Origin: Nocardia vinacea NBRC 16497
GTDB lineage: Bacteria > Actinomycetota > Actinomycetes > Mycobacteriales > Mycobacteriaceae
Length of the DNA: 46,822 nt
Reading direction: 5' to 3'
Assembly: GCF_000308835.1 (NCBI RefSeq)
Contig: NZ_BAGN01000405.1
Coordinates: 1-46,822 of the forward strand
The position numbers and the translations under genes were made by a program. Shown piece by piece: positions 16,195 to 24,832 of this stretch. The notes beneath the pieces were generated by a model. The model was not told the origin of the DNA. It did no database searches and saw only the letters and a program-made list of their open reading frames with translations. Each line of letters starts with the position of its first letter. The stretch's first letter is position 1.

Positions 16195-16871
16195 AGCTCG
16201 AGAACACCTTCAGCATCCCCGTCCCGGTGTCGGACGCGTGGAATGTGCTGCTCGACATCGAGCGGATCGCGCCCTGTGTGCCCGGGGCCATGCTCATGGG
16301 TAAGGACGACGACGGCTACACCGGCAAGATCAAAGTCAAACTCGGCCCCGTCGGTCTGACCTACACCGGCGTCATCAAGTTCCGATCGACCGACGAGGCA
16401 ACCAAGGTCGCCGTACTCGAGGGCGGGGGGCGAGAAGTTCGTGGCAACGGCACCGCACAGGCTGTCATCACCTGTCGACTGGTGGAATCCGATGGTGCTA
16501 CCGACGTTGTCGTAGAGACCGACCTGGCTATCACCGGCAAACCCGCGCAGTTCGGTCGCGGCACCCTGGCCGAGGTGGCCGGCACGCTCATCGGCCAGTT
16601 CGCCGCGAACCTCGCACAGGAGATCACCGCCGCCAAAGGCTCGGCTTCGGCGGAAGTCGTTGCACTGAAATCAGATTCGGAGGACGACGGCAATGCGGTC
16701 GACCCCGGGGTGATGGCTTCGGCCGCCGCACCGCGCGTAGTGGCCGAACCCATCGACCTGCTCGAAGCGGCCGGCATGGGCCGCCTGAAGCGTTTCGGTC
16801 CGCCGGCGGCAGCACTGCTGCTGGCGCTGAGCATTGTGCTGTTGCTGCGGCGACGCCAACATGAAAGGTGA
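16191..16871 (+). CDS. CoxG-like SRPBCC protein with C-terminal membrane anchor
   Basis: Residues 1 to about 145 form a CoxG/SRPBCC domain (MKLENTFSIPVPVSDAWNVL, CVPGAMLMG, KVKLGPVGLTYTG, the family start and core strands). A linker rich in Ala/Ser/Asp follows, then one hydrophobic helix (AAALLLALSIVLLLRRR, about 206-222) ending in Arg residues. In Oligotropha CoxG is proposed to recruit the hydroxylase to the membrane, and the anchor here fits such a role. The ATG overlaps the small-subunit stop by four bases. Confidence 0.9.
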   Translation: MKLENTFSIPVPVSDAWNVLLDIERIAPCVPGAMLMGKDDDGYTGKIKVKLGPVGLTYTGVIKFRSTDEATKVAVLEGGGREVRGNGTAQAVITCRLVESDGATDVVVETDLAITGKPAQFGRGTLAEVAGTLIGQFAANLAQEITAAKGSASAEVVALKSDSEDDGNAVDPGVMASAAAPRVVAEPIDLLEAAGMGRLKRFGPPAAALLLALSIVLLLRRRQHER

Positions 16872-16876
16872 GACAG

Positions 16877-17713
16877 ATGGCTGGAAGAGTTGAGGGCAAG
16901 GTCGCCTTCATCACCGGTGCCGCCCGCGGGCAGGGTCGTGCCCACGCGGTGCGCCTCGCCCAGGAGGGCGCCGACATCATCTGCGTGGACGTCTGTAAGC
17001 AGCTCGATGGCGTCAAGATTCCGATGTCGACGCCGGCGGACCTGGCCGAGACTGTCGACCAGGTGAAGGCGCTCGGCCGACGTATCCTCGCCGCCGAGGT
17101 GGACGTGCGCGACTACGACGCGATGAAAGCGGTCGTCGACGAGGGCGTCGCGCAGTTCGGACGGCTCGACATCGTGGTTGCGAACGCCGGCCTGGGCAGC
17201 GAGGGCAAGCGGCTCGATCGGATGGACGAGAAGGTCTGGCGCGACATGATCGACGTCAACCTGACCGGGGTCTGGCTCACCGCAAAGGCAGGCATCCCGC
17301 ATCTCGTCGCGGGTGGTCGCGGCGGTTCCATCGTGATCACCAGCTCCAGCGGTGGTCTGCGCGCGCACCCGAACATCGGGCACTACATCGCCGCCAAACA
17401 TGGTGTCATCGGCGTGATGCGAACGCTGGCAATAGAGTTGGGCGACAAGAGTATTCGCGTCAATGCGATCTGCCCGACCCAGGTCGGCACACCGCTGCTG
17501 CTCAACGACGAGACCTTCCGGATGTTCCGGCCCGACCTGGAGAATCCGACCAAGGAGGACTTCGCTCCGGCATCGCAGACCATGCACGTGCTGCCGACCC
17601 CTTGGGTCGACGCCGAAGACATCGCCAACGCGGCACTGTTCCTGGTCTCCGACGAGGCCAGGTTCATCACCGGTGTGGCCCTGCCGGTCGACGCTGGCAT
17701 GCTGCTGAAGTAA
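16877..17713 (+). CDS. Mycofactocin-coupled SDR family oxidoreductase
   Basis: This 278-residue short-chain dehydrogenase starts MAGRVEGKVAFITGAARGQG. It has the TGxxxGxG motif at 13-20, the family insertion after the second strand (VDVCKQLDGVKIPMSTPADL), and catalytic Tyr170/Lys174 (YIAAK). This pattern marks SDRs whose NAD is not released and which need mycofactocin for re-oxidation. ATG 16877 is chosen; GTG 16868 overlaps the CoxG stop and is possible. Position directly after CoxG suggests it makes or removes the hydroxylase substrate, for example by oxidising an alcohol to an aldehyde. Confidence 0.92.
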   Translation: MAGRVEGKVAFITGAARGQGRAHAVRLAQEGADIICVDVCKQLDGVKIPMSTPADLAETVDQVKALGRRILAAEVDVRDYDAMKAVVDEGVAQFGRLDIVVANAGLGSEGKRLDRMDEKVWRDMIDVNLTGVWLTAKAGIPHLVAGGRGGSIVITSSSGGLRAHPNIGHYIAAKHGVIGVMRTLAIELGDKSIRVNAICPTQVGTPLLLNDETFRMFRPDLENPTKEDFAPASQTMHVLPTPWVDAEDIANAALFLVSDEARFITGVALPVDAGMLLK

Positions 17714-17768
17714 TCCGCGACCGCACGGCGCATCGCGAGTATCTCGAATTCACCTGAAGGGACTGACC

Positions 17769-18585
17769 ATGCGCATAGGTTTTATCGGACTCGGCAGCCA
17801 GGGCGGTCCCATGGCGCGCCGCATCATCGAGGCAGGCTACCGGACCACGCTGTGGGCGCGCAGACCAGAGACGCTGGCGGCATTCGCGGACACCGGCGCG
17901 ACGGTGGCGGAGTCTCCCGCCGCACTCGCCGCGGCCAGCGATCTGGTGTGCGTATGTGTGGTCGGCGACGCTGATGTGGTCGAGGTCGCCGACGGTGTCG
18001 CGGGGGTACTGGCCGGGTTGGCGAGTGGCGGCGTACTCGCGATACATAGCACCGTACATCCCGACACCTGCCGTGAGTTGGCGAAAAAGCCGCTGCCCAG
18101 GGTATTTCGGTGGTTGATGCGCCCGTGAGCGGGGCGGGCAGGCCGCCGCCGAGCGCAGATTGCTGGTGATGGCCGGCGGTGAGACCGAGGTGGTCGAGCG
18201 TTGCCGACCGGTGTTCGACACCTACGCTGGGCATGTCGTCCATCTTGGTGACCTGGGCGCTGGACAGGTCGCCAAGCTGCTCAACAATCTGCTCTTCACG
18301 GCGAACCTCGCCACCGCCGCCACGACGTTCGACCTCGGACGCGGACTCGGTGTCGACCCCACGCGGCTCGGTGAGGTCATCGCCCATGGCAGCGGAAACA
18401 GCGTTGCGCTGGGCACGATCGCGCCGCTGGGCGGAAGCCTTCAGCAGCTGGCAATCTATGCCGCCGAACTGCTGCGCAAGGACGTCGGATTGGTGACCGA
18501 TCTCGCTGTGCGCGCCGAAGCACCGAAGGGCGTGGTACTCACAACGGCCGAGACCACGCTTGCTCTGATGGACAAGCTCCGCTGA
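17769..18585 (+). pseudogene. 3-hydroxyisobutyrate dehydrogenase-like NAD(P) oxidoreductase, two frameshifts
   Basis: The N-terminal frame (MRIGFIGLGSQGGPMA, GxGxxG at residues 7-12) stops at 18128. The C-terminal frame resumes with RRLLVMAGGE and has the family segment GAGQVAKLLNNLL with catalytic Lys. The conserved VVDAPVSGAG piece between them lies in the third frame. One missing base near 18089 (AAAAAG run) and one near 18136 (GGG run) restore a continuous 272-residue protein of normal length. Both losses are next to homopolymers, so sequencing error is as likely as decay. It is the last gene of the hydroxylase operon. Confidence 0.85.
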
Positions 18586-18636
18586 GAGATATCGGATTCA
18601 TCAGTGTGCGGTACGTCCTCCTCGGCACCGGGGCTG

Positions 18637-18669
18637 GTTCCGGCAGTCCGGCTACCGTGCGGCCGGAAC
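18637..18669. terminator. Hairpin between convergent genes
   Basis: GTTCCGGC (18637-18644) and GCCGGAAC (18662-18669) form a perfect 8-base stem with a 17-base loop. It lies between the dehydrogenase-like gene and, overlapping its last codons, the minus-strand hypothetical gene. No T tract. Confidence 0.35.
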
Positions 18670-19269
18670 GAGATCGCCGAAACCATCGCCTCCGGGATTG
18701 AGGGCACAGCTGCGAAATTGCTCGGTCGGCTCGGCCGTATCCACGGTGGCGGAGACGGCCGAGAGGGCGCGTAGCTTGAACGCCCGCGCGGCCATGCTGA
18801 GCCGGTGCTGGACGGGGGCGACCCGACGGTCGATCTCGCTGGGACACCCATCACCCCAGAGGGTCACTTCATCGATCAGCATATGGTCGAAGACGTCGAG
18901 CATCCCGTCGCGGACTCGGGCATCCGCGGCATATAGCTCGGCATCGATGGCAATGGTCTGCGGCAGTGGGCTTCGCACCCTCGACCCCAATGCCTCGTCG
19001 AGGCCGACGACCTGCACACCGAGAATGTCGAGCGGCCGGGTGTCCGTGTGATCCGCGATCATCGCGGTGACATCCCATCCAGCCATTACTCGATCGAAGA
19101 GCCAGCCGCCGGCATATCGGACGACTTCGGCAATTCCTGGCGCGACCACCACCAGCTGATATCGCTGACGATGGTTGCGGGCCTCTGCTGCCGCGCGGGC
19201 GAGCGGGTGCACTCGCCTGGCTTTGTGGGAAGTGAGATCAACGGGTCGAGCAGCCATCGGTGTTTCCAT
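18652..19269 (-). CDS. Conserved-looking hypothetical protein, about 205 residues
   Basis: I do not recognise this family. From ATG 19269 the protein begins METPMAARPVDLTSH; ATG 19257 is an alternative. A strand-like, ordered core follows (RYQLVVVAPGIAEVVRYAGGWLFDRVMAGWDV), then LDILGVQVVGLDEALG and a helical C-terminus with many charged residues. There is no signal peptide or membrane helix. The alternating hydrophobic pattern suggests a folded cytosolic alpha/beta protein. Coding bias and convergent placement with a hairpin support it being real. Confidence 0.65.
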   Translation of the reverse strand: METPMAARPVDLTSHKARRVHPLARAAAEARNHRQRYQLVVVAPGIAEVVRYAGGWLFDRVMAGWDVTAMIADHTDTRPLDILGVQVVGLDEALGSRVRSPLPQTIAIDAELYAADARVRDGMLDVFDHMLIDEVTLWGDGCPSEIDRRVAPVQHRLSMAARAFKLRALSAVSATVDTAEPTEQFRSCALNPGGDGFGDLVPAAR

Positions 19270-19725
19270 CTCGTCGAGCAAAGCGGTGATCGTCACGGCC
19301 CTGGTGCCGTGCCGATTCAGGAGCGGCGTCGTCCCGCACCGTTTCATCGACGGTCTTCGGAAGCGACATCGCTCCGTAGCCGATCGGGGGAGCGCGATGT
19401 CCGATTACATGTATTCGGTCGACAGCGCGGCAAATGCTGAATTCGTCAGGCATTCGAAATGTGTCGCCATCCGTTCGGATTTATCGGACAGCTACCGAAA
19501 GGGCGTGCTCGGGATCTACGTTCGATCGCTACAGATACACCGTAAGTAGGTTTGCCGACTGTGACAAGGGACTCACTGAAGCTTTTATCGGCGGAGTTTC
19601 ACAACTGCGCGCTGCGTGATACTTTTCGAAGGGCACAACTAATTTGACGATTGCGAATCGCAACCGTCGGCTGTAATTCGCCCGATATTGATATGTCCGT
19701 CGCCGGAGATTCGTTCGGGCTTCGG
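19270..19725. other. 456-base gene-free region
   Basis: No convincing gene on either strand. The part next to 19269 presumably holds the promoter of the hypothetical gene. The stretch 19540-19720 is noticeably richer in A/T than its surroundings and lies after the stop of the secreted-protein gene. No clear terminator is visible. Confidence 0.45.
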
Positions 19726-21618
19726 CTATGCCCCGTTGGCCGGCTGAGTGCAGGTCGCCCCATCGATAGTGGTTGTCATGGTGCCCGTTGCTTGGAAGTT
19801 GTTTTCCAGCACTGCCGGTGACAGGGTGAATCCGCCGGGCTCACTGGTGACCTTGGTTCCCTGATGTTTGCCGGACACCGTCAGATTCTCGTGCCAGGTG
19901 ATCGCGGAGATCTGGGCGTCGGTCCCGCGTTCCACGCTCTCGGTGCCGTTGATCGTGGCGTCGGGGTCGTTGTGGAAATCGGTGTAGGTGACGTCGATCT
20001 TCGAGATCAGTGCCTTCGACGAGTCCTCGGTGATCACCACCTTCGCCTGGCCGCCCTTCTCGCCATCGAGCGTGTAGGTCCCGCCGGGCAGGTGCGGGAA
20101 TGCGGGTAGCGTGTCGCCGGGGTGGTACGGCAACCCCCACACCACATCCGGTGCCGACGCCACGGAGGGCGGTGGGGTCGGGCGGAGCCCATCGAAACGG
20201 GCGATCATCACCCGGCTGTGGCGCCCGCCCGGCTCGTTGGATGTCGGGCAGGGCAGCGGGTTGCTGCCACCACAGGCCGGTGCTGTCACCAGGTTCTCCG
20301 CCCATACCGCCGCGGTGCTGTCGGCCAGCCAGGCGGGGTCAGCGGCGGCGTTCCAGTTCGGTTCGGCAGGGGTGTCGATGTGCATACTGCGTCCGGTGTC
20401 GGCGTCGACCAGATATGGCAGGAAGAACCGGCGCTGCCCGTTGTTGCGAATGCCGGAGATGTGTCCGGTGGTCGGCAACTGGTCGGTGAGCGGCGGAATA
20501 CCTCGCAGACCGGAGATGAAGTCCAGTCGGCCGGAACCGATCACCTGCTCGGACAGGAGGTACCTGCCGTCGGGCGAGCCGGCGTTCGGGTCGGTGTACA
20601 TCGCGTGCCGGGTGAGTGGCCTCGACTTTCCGGTGGCGTTGTCGGTCGCCCACAGGTCGATGCTGCCGGACTCGTAGCTCTCGATGCCGAGGGCGGATGT
20701 GCCGTCGGCGGTCCAGCCGCGGAACTCGCCGATCATCCCGGCGGGGTTGAACTTCAGCTGGTTGCCGTCGACCATGTACGGCTGGAACTTGGGATCCGGG
20801 TTGTACATGGTCCGCACGTCGTCGATGTCGTAGCGGCCGTTCGCCTGATCGAATCTCAGTGTGCCCGCGAATGCATACTCCGCGAGTACTTCCTTCGACG
20901 GTGGTATATAGCTGAATCCGATGTGCTTGTCGTCCGGATTCAGGCGGGGTTCCCGCAGCGTGCCGGGTTTACCGGTGCCATCGTCCCAGTACAGCGGATA
21001 GGCATGCAGTTGCGCCGGTGTGCATTCGTCGTCGGAGAACTCGTACGGGCCGCAGTCGATGATGGCCGAGCCTGCCAGGGCCCGCTTACCGTCATGAAAA
21101 CTGTTGATCGCATACGTGAAGTTGTTGTTGTCGCTCCAACTCGCCGGGTAGGACACACCGCAGGTCAGGCACTTCCAGCCGTCGCCGTTGGGGAACGTCT
21201 TGCCGTCGGTGTGCACCAGCAGCATCTGCGGGCCGTTGAAACTGCTGGCCGGTCCCGATGCCGGTGCGCCGGCGAGGACCGCGCCCACCAGCGCGTAATC
21301 ACTCGACGGATAGTACGTACCCACCGCGCCCAGCGCGCCCCAGGCGGGGCTGACGCAGCCGGTGTTGTGTGGATTGACCGCCTCCGTGCACGAGCCCGCG
21401 TCGGTGGACGGTGCCGTCGGGGGCACCGGTAACTCCCTGACGTCGGCCTTGATGTGTAGCTGATCGGATGGATCCACGGTCACCACGCTTGCGGCCGCTG
21501 GTTCCGCCCACGCCGGTTGCCCGAACAGACTTGCCATCACCACCGACAGCACGACGGCAGTGGTGCGCCACCATTGTCGGATCGGGCGGGGGCGACGAAC
21601 GTGAGTCACATAGCCCAT
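19726..21618 (-). CDS. Secreted beta-propeller-like (TolB/WD40-type) protein
   Basis: This 630-residue protein has a Sec-type signal peptide: basic n-region (HVRRPRPIRQWWR), hydrophobic core (TTAVVLSVVMASLF) and a probable cleavage site after AWA at residue 38. The mature part is rich in Asp/Gly/Pro and has repeated strands such as NPDDKHIGFSYIPPS, AGSPDGRYLLSEQ and SIDLWATDNATGKSRPLTRH, typical of TolB-like propellers. Several cysteines (CLTCG, CGPYEFSDDEC, CGGSNPLPCP) suggest disulfides. No catalytic motif is seen. It faces a MarR gene and has palindromes just upstream, so expression is probably controlled by it. Confidence 0.82.
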   Translation of the reverse strand: MGYVTHVRRPRPIRQWWRTTAVVLSVVMASLFGQPAWAEPAAASVVTVDPSDQLHIKADVRELPVPPTAPSTDAGSCTEAVNPHNTGCVSPAWGALGAVGTYYPSSDYALVGAVLAGAPASGPASSFNGPQMLLVHTDGKTFPNGDGWKCLTCGVSYPASWSDNNNFTYAINSFHDGKRALAGSAIIDCGPYEFSDDECTPAQLHAYPLYWDDGTGKPGTLREPRLNPDDKHIGFSYIPPSKEVLAEYAFAGTLRFDQANGRYDIDDVRTMYNPDPKFQPYMVDGNQLKFNPAGMIGEFRGWTADGTSALGIESYESGSIDLWATDNATGKSRPLTRHAMYTDPNAGSPDGRYLLSEQVIGSGRLDFISGLRGIPPLTDQLPTTGHISGIRNNGQRRFFLPYLVDADTGRSMHIDTPAEPNWNAAADPAWLADSTAAVWAENLVTAPACGGSNPLPCPTSNEPGGRHSRVMIARFDGLRPTPPPSVASAPDVVWGLPYHPGDTLPAFPHLPGGTYTLDGEKGGQAKVVITEDSSKALISKIDVTYTDFHNDPDATINGTESVERGTDAQISAITWHENLTVSGKHQGTKVTSEPGGFTLSPAVLENNFQATGTMTTTIDGATCTQPANGA

Positions 21619-21633
21619 ATAGCACCTACCTAC

Positions 21634-21660
21634 GGTAATGCTTGTTACCTACCTGGTAAC
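21634..21660. promoter_or_regulatory. Overlapping GGTAA/TTACC palindromes upstream of the secreted-protein gene
   Basis: GGTAA-N6-TTACC (21634-21649) overlaps the perfect repeat GTTACC-TACCT-GGTAAC (21644-21660), beginning 16 bases upstream of the secreted-protein start. It resembles the GGTAAT...TTACC operators at 27495 and 28240 but with different spacing. Confidence 0.5.
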
Positions 21661-21717
21661 GCAGTTATCGGGGCACCATAGTCGAACATCCGAGGTGTGG
21701 ATGCGATTTCGAAATAG

Positions 21718-21765
21718 TATCGGCACCGATGTATATCCGATAATGTATCGGTACCAATGGATATC
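21718..21765. promoter_or_regulatory. Two direct repeats in front of the MarR gene
   Basis: TATCGGCACCGATGTATATC (21718-21737) and TATCGGTACCAATGGATATC (21746-21765) match at 17 of 20 positions with a 28-base period. The second copy also forms an inverted repeat CGGTACCA...TGGTGCCG with the sequence after it. This is a likely binding region for the MarR regulator whose start lies 20 bases downstream. Confidence 0.6.
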
Positions 21766-21785
21766 TGGTGCCGTATGCTGCTCCC

Positions 21786-22205
21786 ATGGACGGGAGACGG
21801 CTGCACCGGCTGGGTAGATATCTGATCGAGCTCGCGCGCCAGGCCGGTCTCGAATCCGCTGACGAACTTCCCCCGGAGGGGGAGATTGCCGTGCTGGTCG
21901 ATGTGATCGACAATCCGGGCAGTTCGGTCGGCGAGATCACCGAACGGATCGGATTCTCCCAGGGCCATGTCTCCGACTGTGTCGCGCGGCTGGTCGACGA
22001 TGCGCTGCTGGCCACCGACATCGACCCGGCCGACCGGCGGCGCACCCTTGTCTATCCAACCGATGTCCTGTTCAAGGCCATCGCACGACGAACCGCCCCG
22101 CGCATCGACGATGCCTTGGTGGCCGCACTGGGCGACCCGGGCGCGGCTCGCCGGGCGAAGGAACTGCTGACCGAGCTCGCCGATGTGCTGCTGCCGGATC
22201 GATGA
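21786..22205 (+). CDS. MarR family transcriptional regulator
   Basis: This 139-residue protein starts MDGRRLHRLGRYLIELARQAG. The winged helix-turn-helix lies at about residues 30-90: AVLVDVIDNPGSSVGEITERIGFSQGHVSDCVARLVDDALL, here given only as landmarks VGEITERIGFSQGHVS (recognition) and DPADRRRTLVYPT (wing). It is short but complete. ATG 21786 has no ribosome-binding site and TATGCT lies just upstream, so the transcript may be leaderless. It diverges from the secreted-protein gene, its most likely target. Confidence 0.88.
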   Translation: MDGRRLHRLGRYLIELARQAGLESADELPPEGEIAVLVDVIDNPGSSVGEITERIGFSQGHVSDCVARLVDDALLATDIDPADRRRTLVYPTDVLFKAIARRTAPRIDDALVAALGDPGAARRAKELLTELADVLLPDR

Positions 22206-22264
22206 TCGCGCCATCGTTGCACATCGGCGTCGGACGCCTGCAGGTGAAGTGACGCGCGAAGGGG

Positions 22265-23077
22265 CTAACCGGCGGCCGCAGCGATCAGCTCGTCCGACCG
22301 CTGGCGCAGCGCTGCACGGACCGCCGGATCGTAGGCTTGGTCGTCGGCACGGGATTCGACTTTGCCGTTGAAGTACGTGCCAGTGGGAACATCGTTGTCG
22401 ACCAGGTGCAACACTGCATCGCCGCCCTCTTCGACGGTGCTCAGCGGTGATCCGCCGAACTCGGCCACCATCGACGTGTCCATGTAAGTGGCCGGATGCA
22501 CGGCCGTGACCGAAACGCCGGATGAGCGCAGTTCCTCGGCCAAATCGAAGGTGAACATGATTTCGGCGAGCTTGGCACGCCGATAGGCCGCAATCCCGTC
22601 GTAGTCGCGTTCGAAATTGAGGTCGTCGAGGTCGAGTGCCTGCTGCCCGATCGAGGCGACATTGACCACTCGCGACGGCGCCGAGTCGATGAGCAACGGC
22701 TGCAGTTGCCGAGTGAGGCGATACACCGCCAGGTAATTGACCGCGAAACGCAATTCGACGCCATCGGCGCTGACCTGTCGCGGTGCACCCGGTGCGCCGA
22801 ATCCTAGGCCGGCGTTGTTGATCAGCACGTCGAGGCGGTCGGTCCGCCGCCGAACCTGCTCGGCCAACTGGTCCACTTCTCGTAGCGAGGCCAGATCCGC
22901 AAGCAGGACCTCCGGTTCCCGGCCGCCGCCCGCCAGGATCTCCTCGCGTACCTGCTCCGCCCGCTCCTTGTCGCGACCGTGCACGAGGATCCGCGCTCCG
23001 GACCGCCCCAAACGTGCGGCCAGATGCCGCCCGAGACCATCGGTAGAACCGGTGATCAGAACGGTTTGTTCAGTCAT
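22265..23077 (-). CDS. Short-chain dehydrogenase/reductase
   Basis: This 270-residue classical SDR of the retinol-dehydrogenase-like type has TGSTDGLG (residues 9-16), NNAG (about 87-90), Ser142 in VNVASIG and Tyr165/Lys169 (YRRAK). It lacks the extra segment of the mycofactocin-coupled SDRs in this window, so it should use freely exchangeable NAD(P). The substrate is unknown. It has its own promoter region with a small palindrome and is separated from the aldehyde dehydrogenase gene upstream by 268 bases. Confidence 0.9.
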   Translation of the reverse strand: MTEQTVLITGSTDGLGRHLAARLGRSGARILVHGRDKERAEQVREEILAGGGREPEVLLADLASLREVDQLAEQVRRRTDRLDVLINNAGLGFGAPGAPRQVSADGVELRFAVNYLAVYRLTRQLQPLLIDSAPSRVVNVASIGQQALDLDDLNFERDYDGIAAYRRAKLAEIMFTFDLAEELRSSGVSVTAVHPATYMDTSMVAEFGGSPLSTVEEGGDAVLHLVDNDVPTGTYFNGKVESRADDQAYDPAVRAALRQRSDELIAAAAG

Positions 23078-23191
23078 GTCGACTCCTTGCTCGGCAGTGG
23101 TGTCCGCCAGCGACGCATGCTCGGTGGAAGCGTTCGGGTGTTATGAACCGTTCTGCGATCAGCCTTGAACCGGAACACAACGAACTAGATG

Positions 23192-23205
23192 GTTCGGATA
23201 CGAAC
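23192..23205. promoter_or_regulatory. Palindrome GTTCG-GATA-CGAAC upstream of the SDR
   Basis: A perfect 5-base inverted repeat with a 4-base spacer lies 115 bases upstream of the SDR start, next to further GAACCG/CGAAC half-sites (23150-23185). It is a possible regulator site; no regulator gene is adjacent. Confidence 0.4.
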
Positions 23206-23345
23206 GTACTCGCAGCGAGGTGTTTGTCAAACGTCTGGATCGGCTCGACTGCCGGGGTATCCGGACGAGCGTCGCGCGGGTCCAGTGAACCGTTCGGTCA
23301 CCGGACCCGCGTCGTCGGTATTCCGCTGATGTCGTGGTCGATGTC

Positions 23346-24824
23346 TCAGTTCATCCCGATCCGGATGTTTTTCACCTGGAGGAATTCGTACAGGCCATCG
23401 AGGCCGCCGGTGCGGCCATAGCCGCTCTGCTTGTAGCCGCCGTAAGGTCCCTGTGGCGAGATGTCGCTGATCTGGTTGATCCAGACCGAACCTGCCTCCA
23501 ACCGCCTTGCAACCCGGTGGGCCCGGGTGAGGTTGGTGGTCTGAATGAAGGCGTTCAACCCGTACGGCGAATCGTTGGCGATCCGGATCGCCTCCGCCTC
23601 GTCGGCGAACTTGATCACCGATACGACCGGGCCGAAGGTCTCGATCTGCGCCAGCGCCGAGGAGTTGTCGACGTTGCCGAACACCGTGGGCTGGATGTAG
23701 TAGCCCTCGGCCAGATCGCCGCCGATTCGTTTGCCGCCGGTGATCAGCTCTCCGGATTTGTCGGTAACCGCCTGGTCGATCACGCCGAGGATCCGCTCGG
23801 TGTCCCCCGCGCTGATCACAGGCCCGAACGTGACGGTCGGATCGAATGGATCGCCGATCTTCGCGGCCTCGACTACTGCCACGAACTTCTCCAGGAATGC
23901 ATCGTAGACGGACTCGTGCACGAGGACGCGGCTCGCGCAGGCGCAGCTCTGCCCCGACTGCACAATCGGCCCCTGGTACGCCGCCAGCTGCGCCGCCGCA
24001 TCCAGGTTCGCATCCTCGAAGACAAGGTTGGCCGATTTGCCGCCCAGTTCGGCCACCACCGGCGTCAGGTTGACCGCCGCACTCGCCAGGATTTTGCGAG
24101 CAGTGTCGCCGCCACCGGTGAAATGGACCTTGCGTATGCCGGGATGTCGCACGAGGGCGTCGCCGCCCTCGGCCCGCGCAGGCACCACGTTGACCAGCCC
24201 GGCCGGCAGCCCCACCTCCGCACACAGCTCGCCGAACCGCAGTGCGGCGAAGGGCGCCAGCACCGACGGCTTCAGCACGACGGCATTGCCCGCGGCCAGC
24301 GCCGGCGCGACACACGATGCGGCCACGACCATGGAGCCGTTCCACGGCGCGATTACACCGACCACACCGTAGGGTTCGCGTTCGATCAGGTTGAGGTCGA
24401 GGGAGGCGGCCACCGGCGTGCTGAGGCCGTGCGGCTTGTCGACGTATCCGGCGAAGTGGCGCAGGAAACGCTCGAGCAGAACGGTATTGACGGCTAGCGA
24501 CACCGGTACCGCATAGTCCTGCACGTTGAGCCGCGAGAAGTCGGCCATGCTCTGCCCGACCGCGTCCGCCAGATCGATGAGCAGATCTCGGCGGCGGTCG
24601 GCGGTCAACGACATCCATTCCCGGTGCGCCTCCCACCCGGAGCCGACCGCCTGGTCCATCTCCGCGGGGCCTGCCAGATGAACCGTCGCGTTGGGTCGGC
24701 CGGTGGCGGGGTAGATATGCTCCTGGCTGCCTCCGGAGGTCCGTTCGAGCCGGTCGCCACCGATGAACAACCCACCCTGCAATGGATGTTCGGGCGGTTG
24801 CAAAGTTTCCGTTGTCGTAGACAT
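23346..24824 (-). CDS. Aldehyde dehydrogenase (NAD(P)+)
   Basis: This 492-residue enzyme oxidises an aldehyde to its acid. Catalytic residues are in place: Asn162 (APWN), Glu259 (VAELGGKSAN), Cys294 (QSGQSCACASR) and ETFGPVVSV near the C-terminus; the end YGGYKQSGYGR is typical. ATG 24824 is the start; an upstream frame to 24926 overlaps the preceding gene. The gap to the carboxymuconolactone-decarboxylase-like gene is only 8 bases, so both are in one transcript with the two mycofactocin-type SDRs. It probably oxidises the aldehyde made by one of them. Confidence 0.95.
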   Translation of the reverse strand: MSTTTETLQPPEHPLQGGLFIGGDRLERTSGGSQEHIYPATGRPNATVHLAGPAEMDQAVGSGWEAHREWMSLTADRRRDLLIDLADAVGQSMADFSRLNVQDYAVPVSLAVNTVLLERFLRHFAGYVDKPHGLSTPVAASLDLNLIEREPYGVVGVIAPWNGSMVVAASCVAPALAAGNAVVLKPSVLAPFAALRFGELCAEVGLPAGLVNVVPARAEGGDALVRHPGIRKVHFTGGGDTARKILASAAVNLTPVVAELGGKSANLVFEDANLDAAAQLAAYQGPIVQSGQSCACASRVLVHESVYDAFLEKFVAVVEAAKIGDPFDPTVTFGPVISAGDTERILGVIDQAVTDKSGELITGGKRIGGDLAEGYYIQPTVFGNVDNSSALAQIETFGPVVSVIKFADEAEAIRIANDSPYGLNAFIQTTNLTRAHRVARRLEAGSVWINQISDISPQGPYGGYKQSGYGRTGGLDGLYEFLQVKNIRIGMN

Positions 24825-24832
24825 CAGTGCTC

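Noticed and set aside
16361..17587. Minus-strand frame of about 400 codons across CoxG and the SDR
   Set aside because: Shadow of two well-supported genes; low-complexity composition.
20122..21432. Plus-strand frame of over 400 codons
   Set aside because: Antisense to the secreted-protein gene, which has a signal peptide and regulator; the antisense product has no family features.
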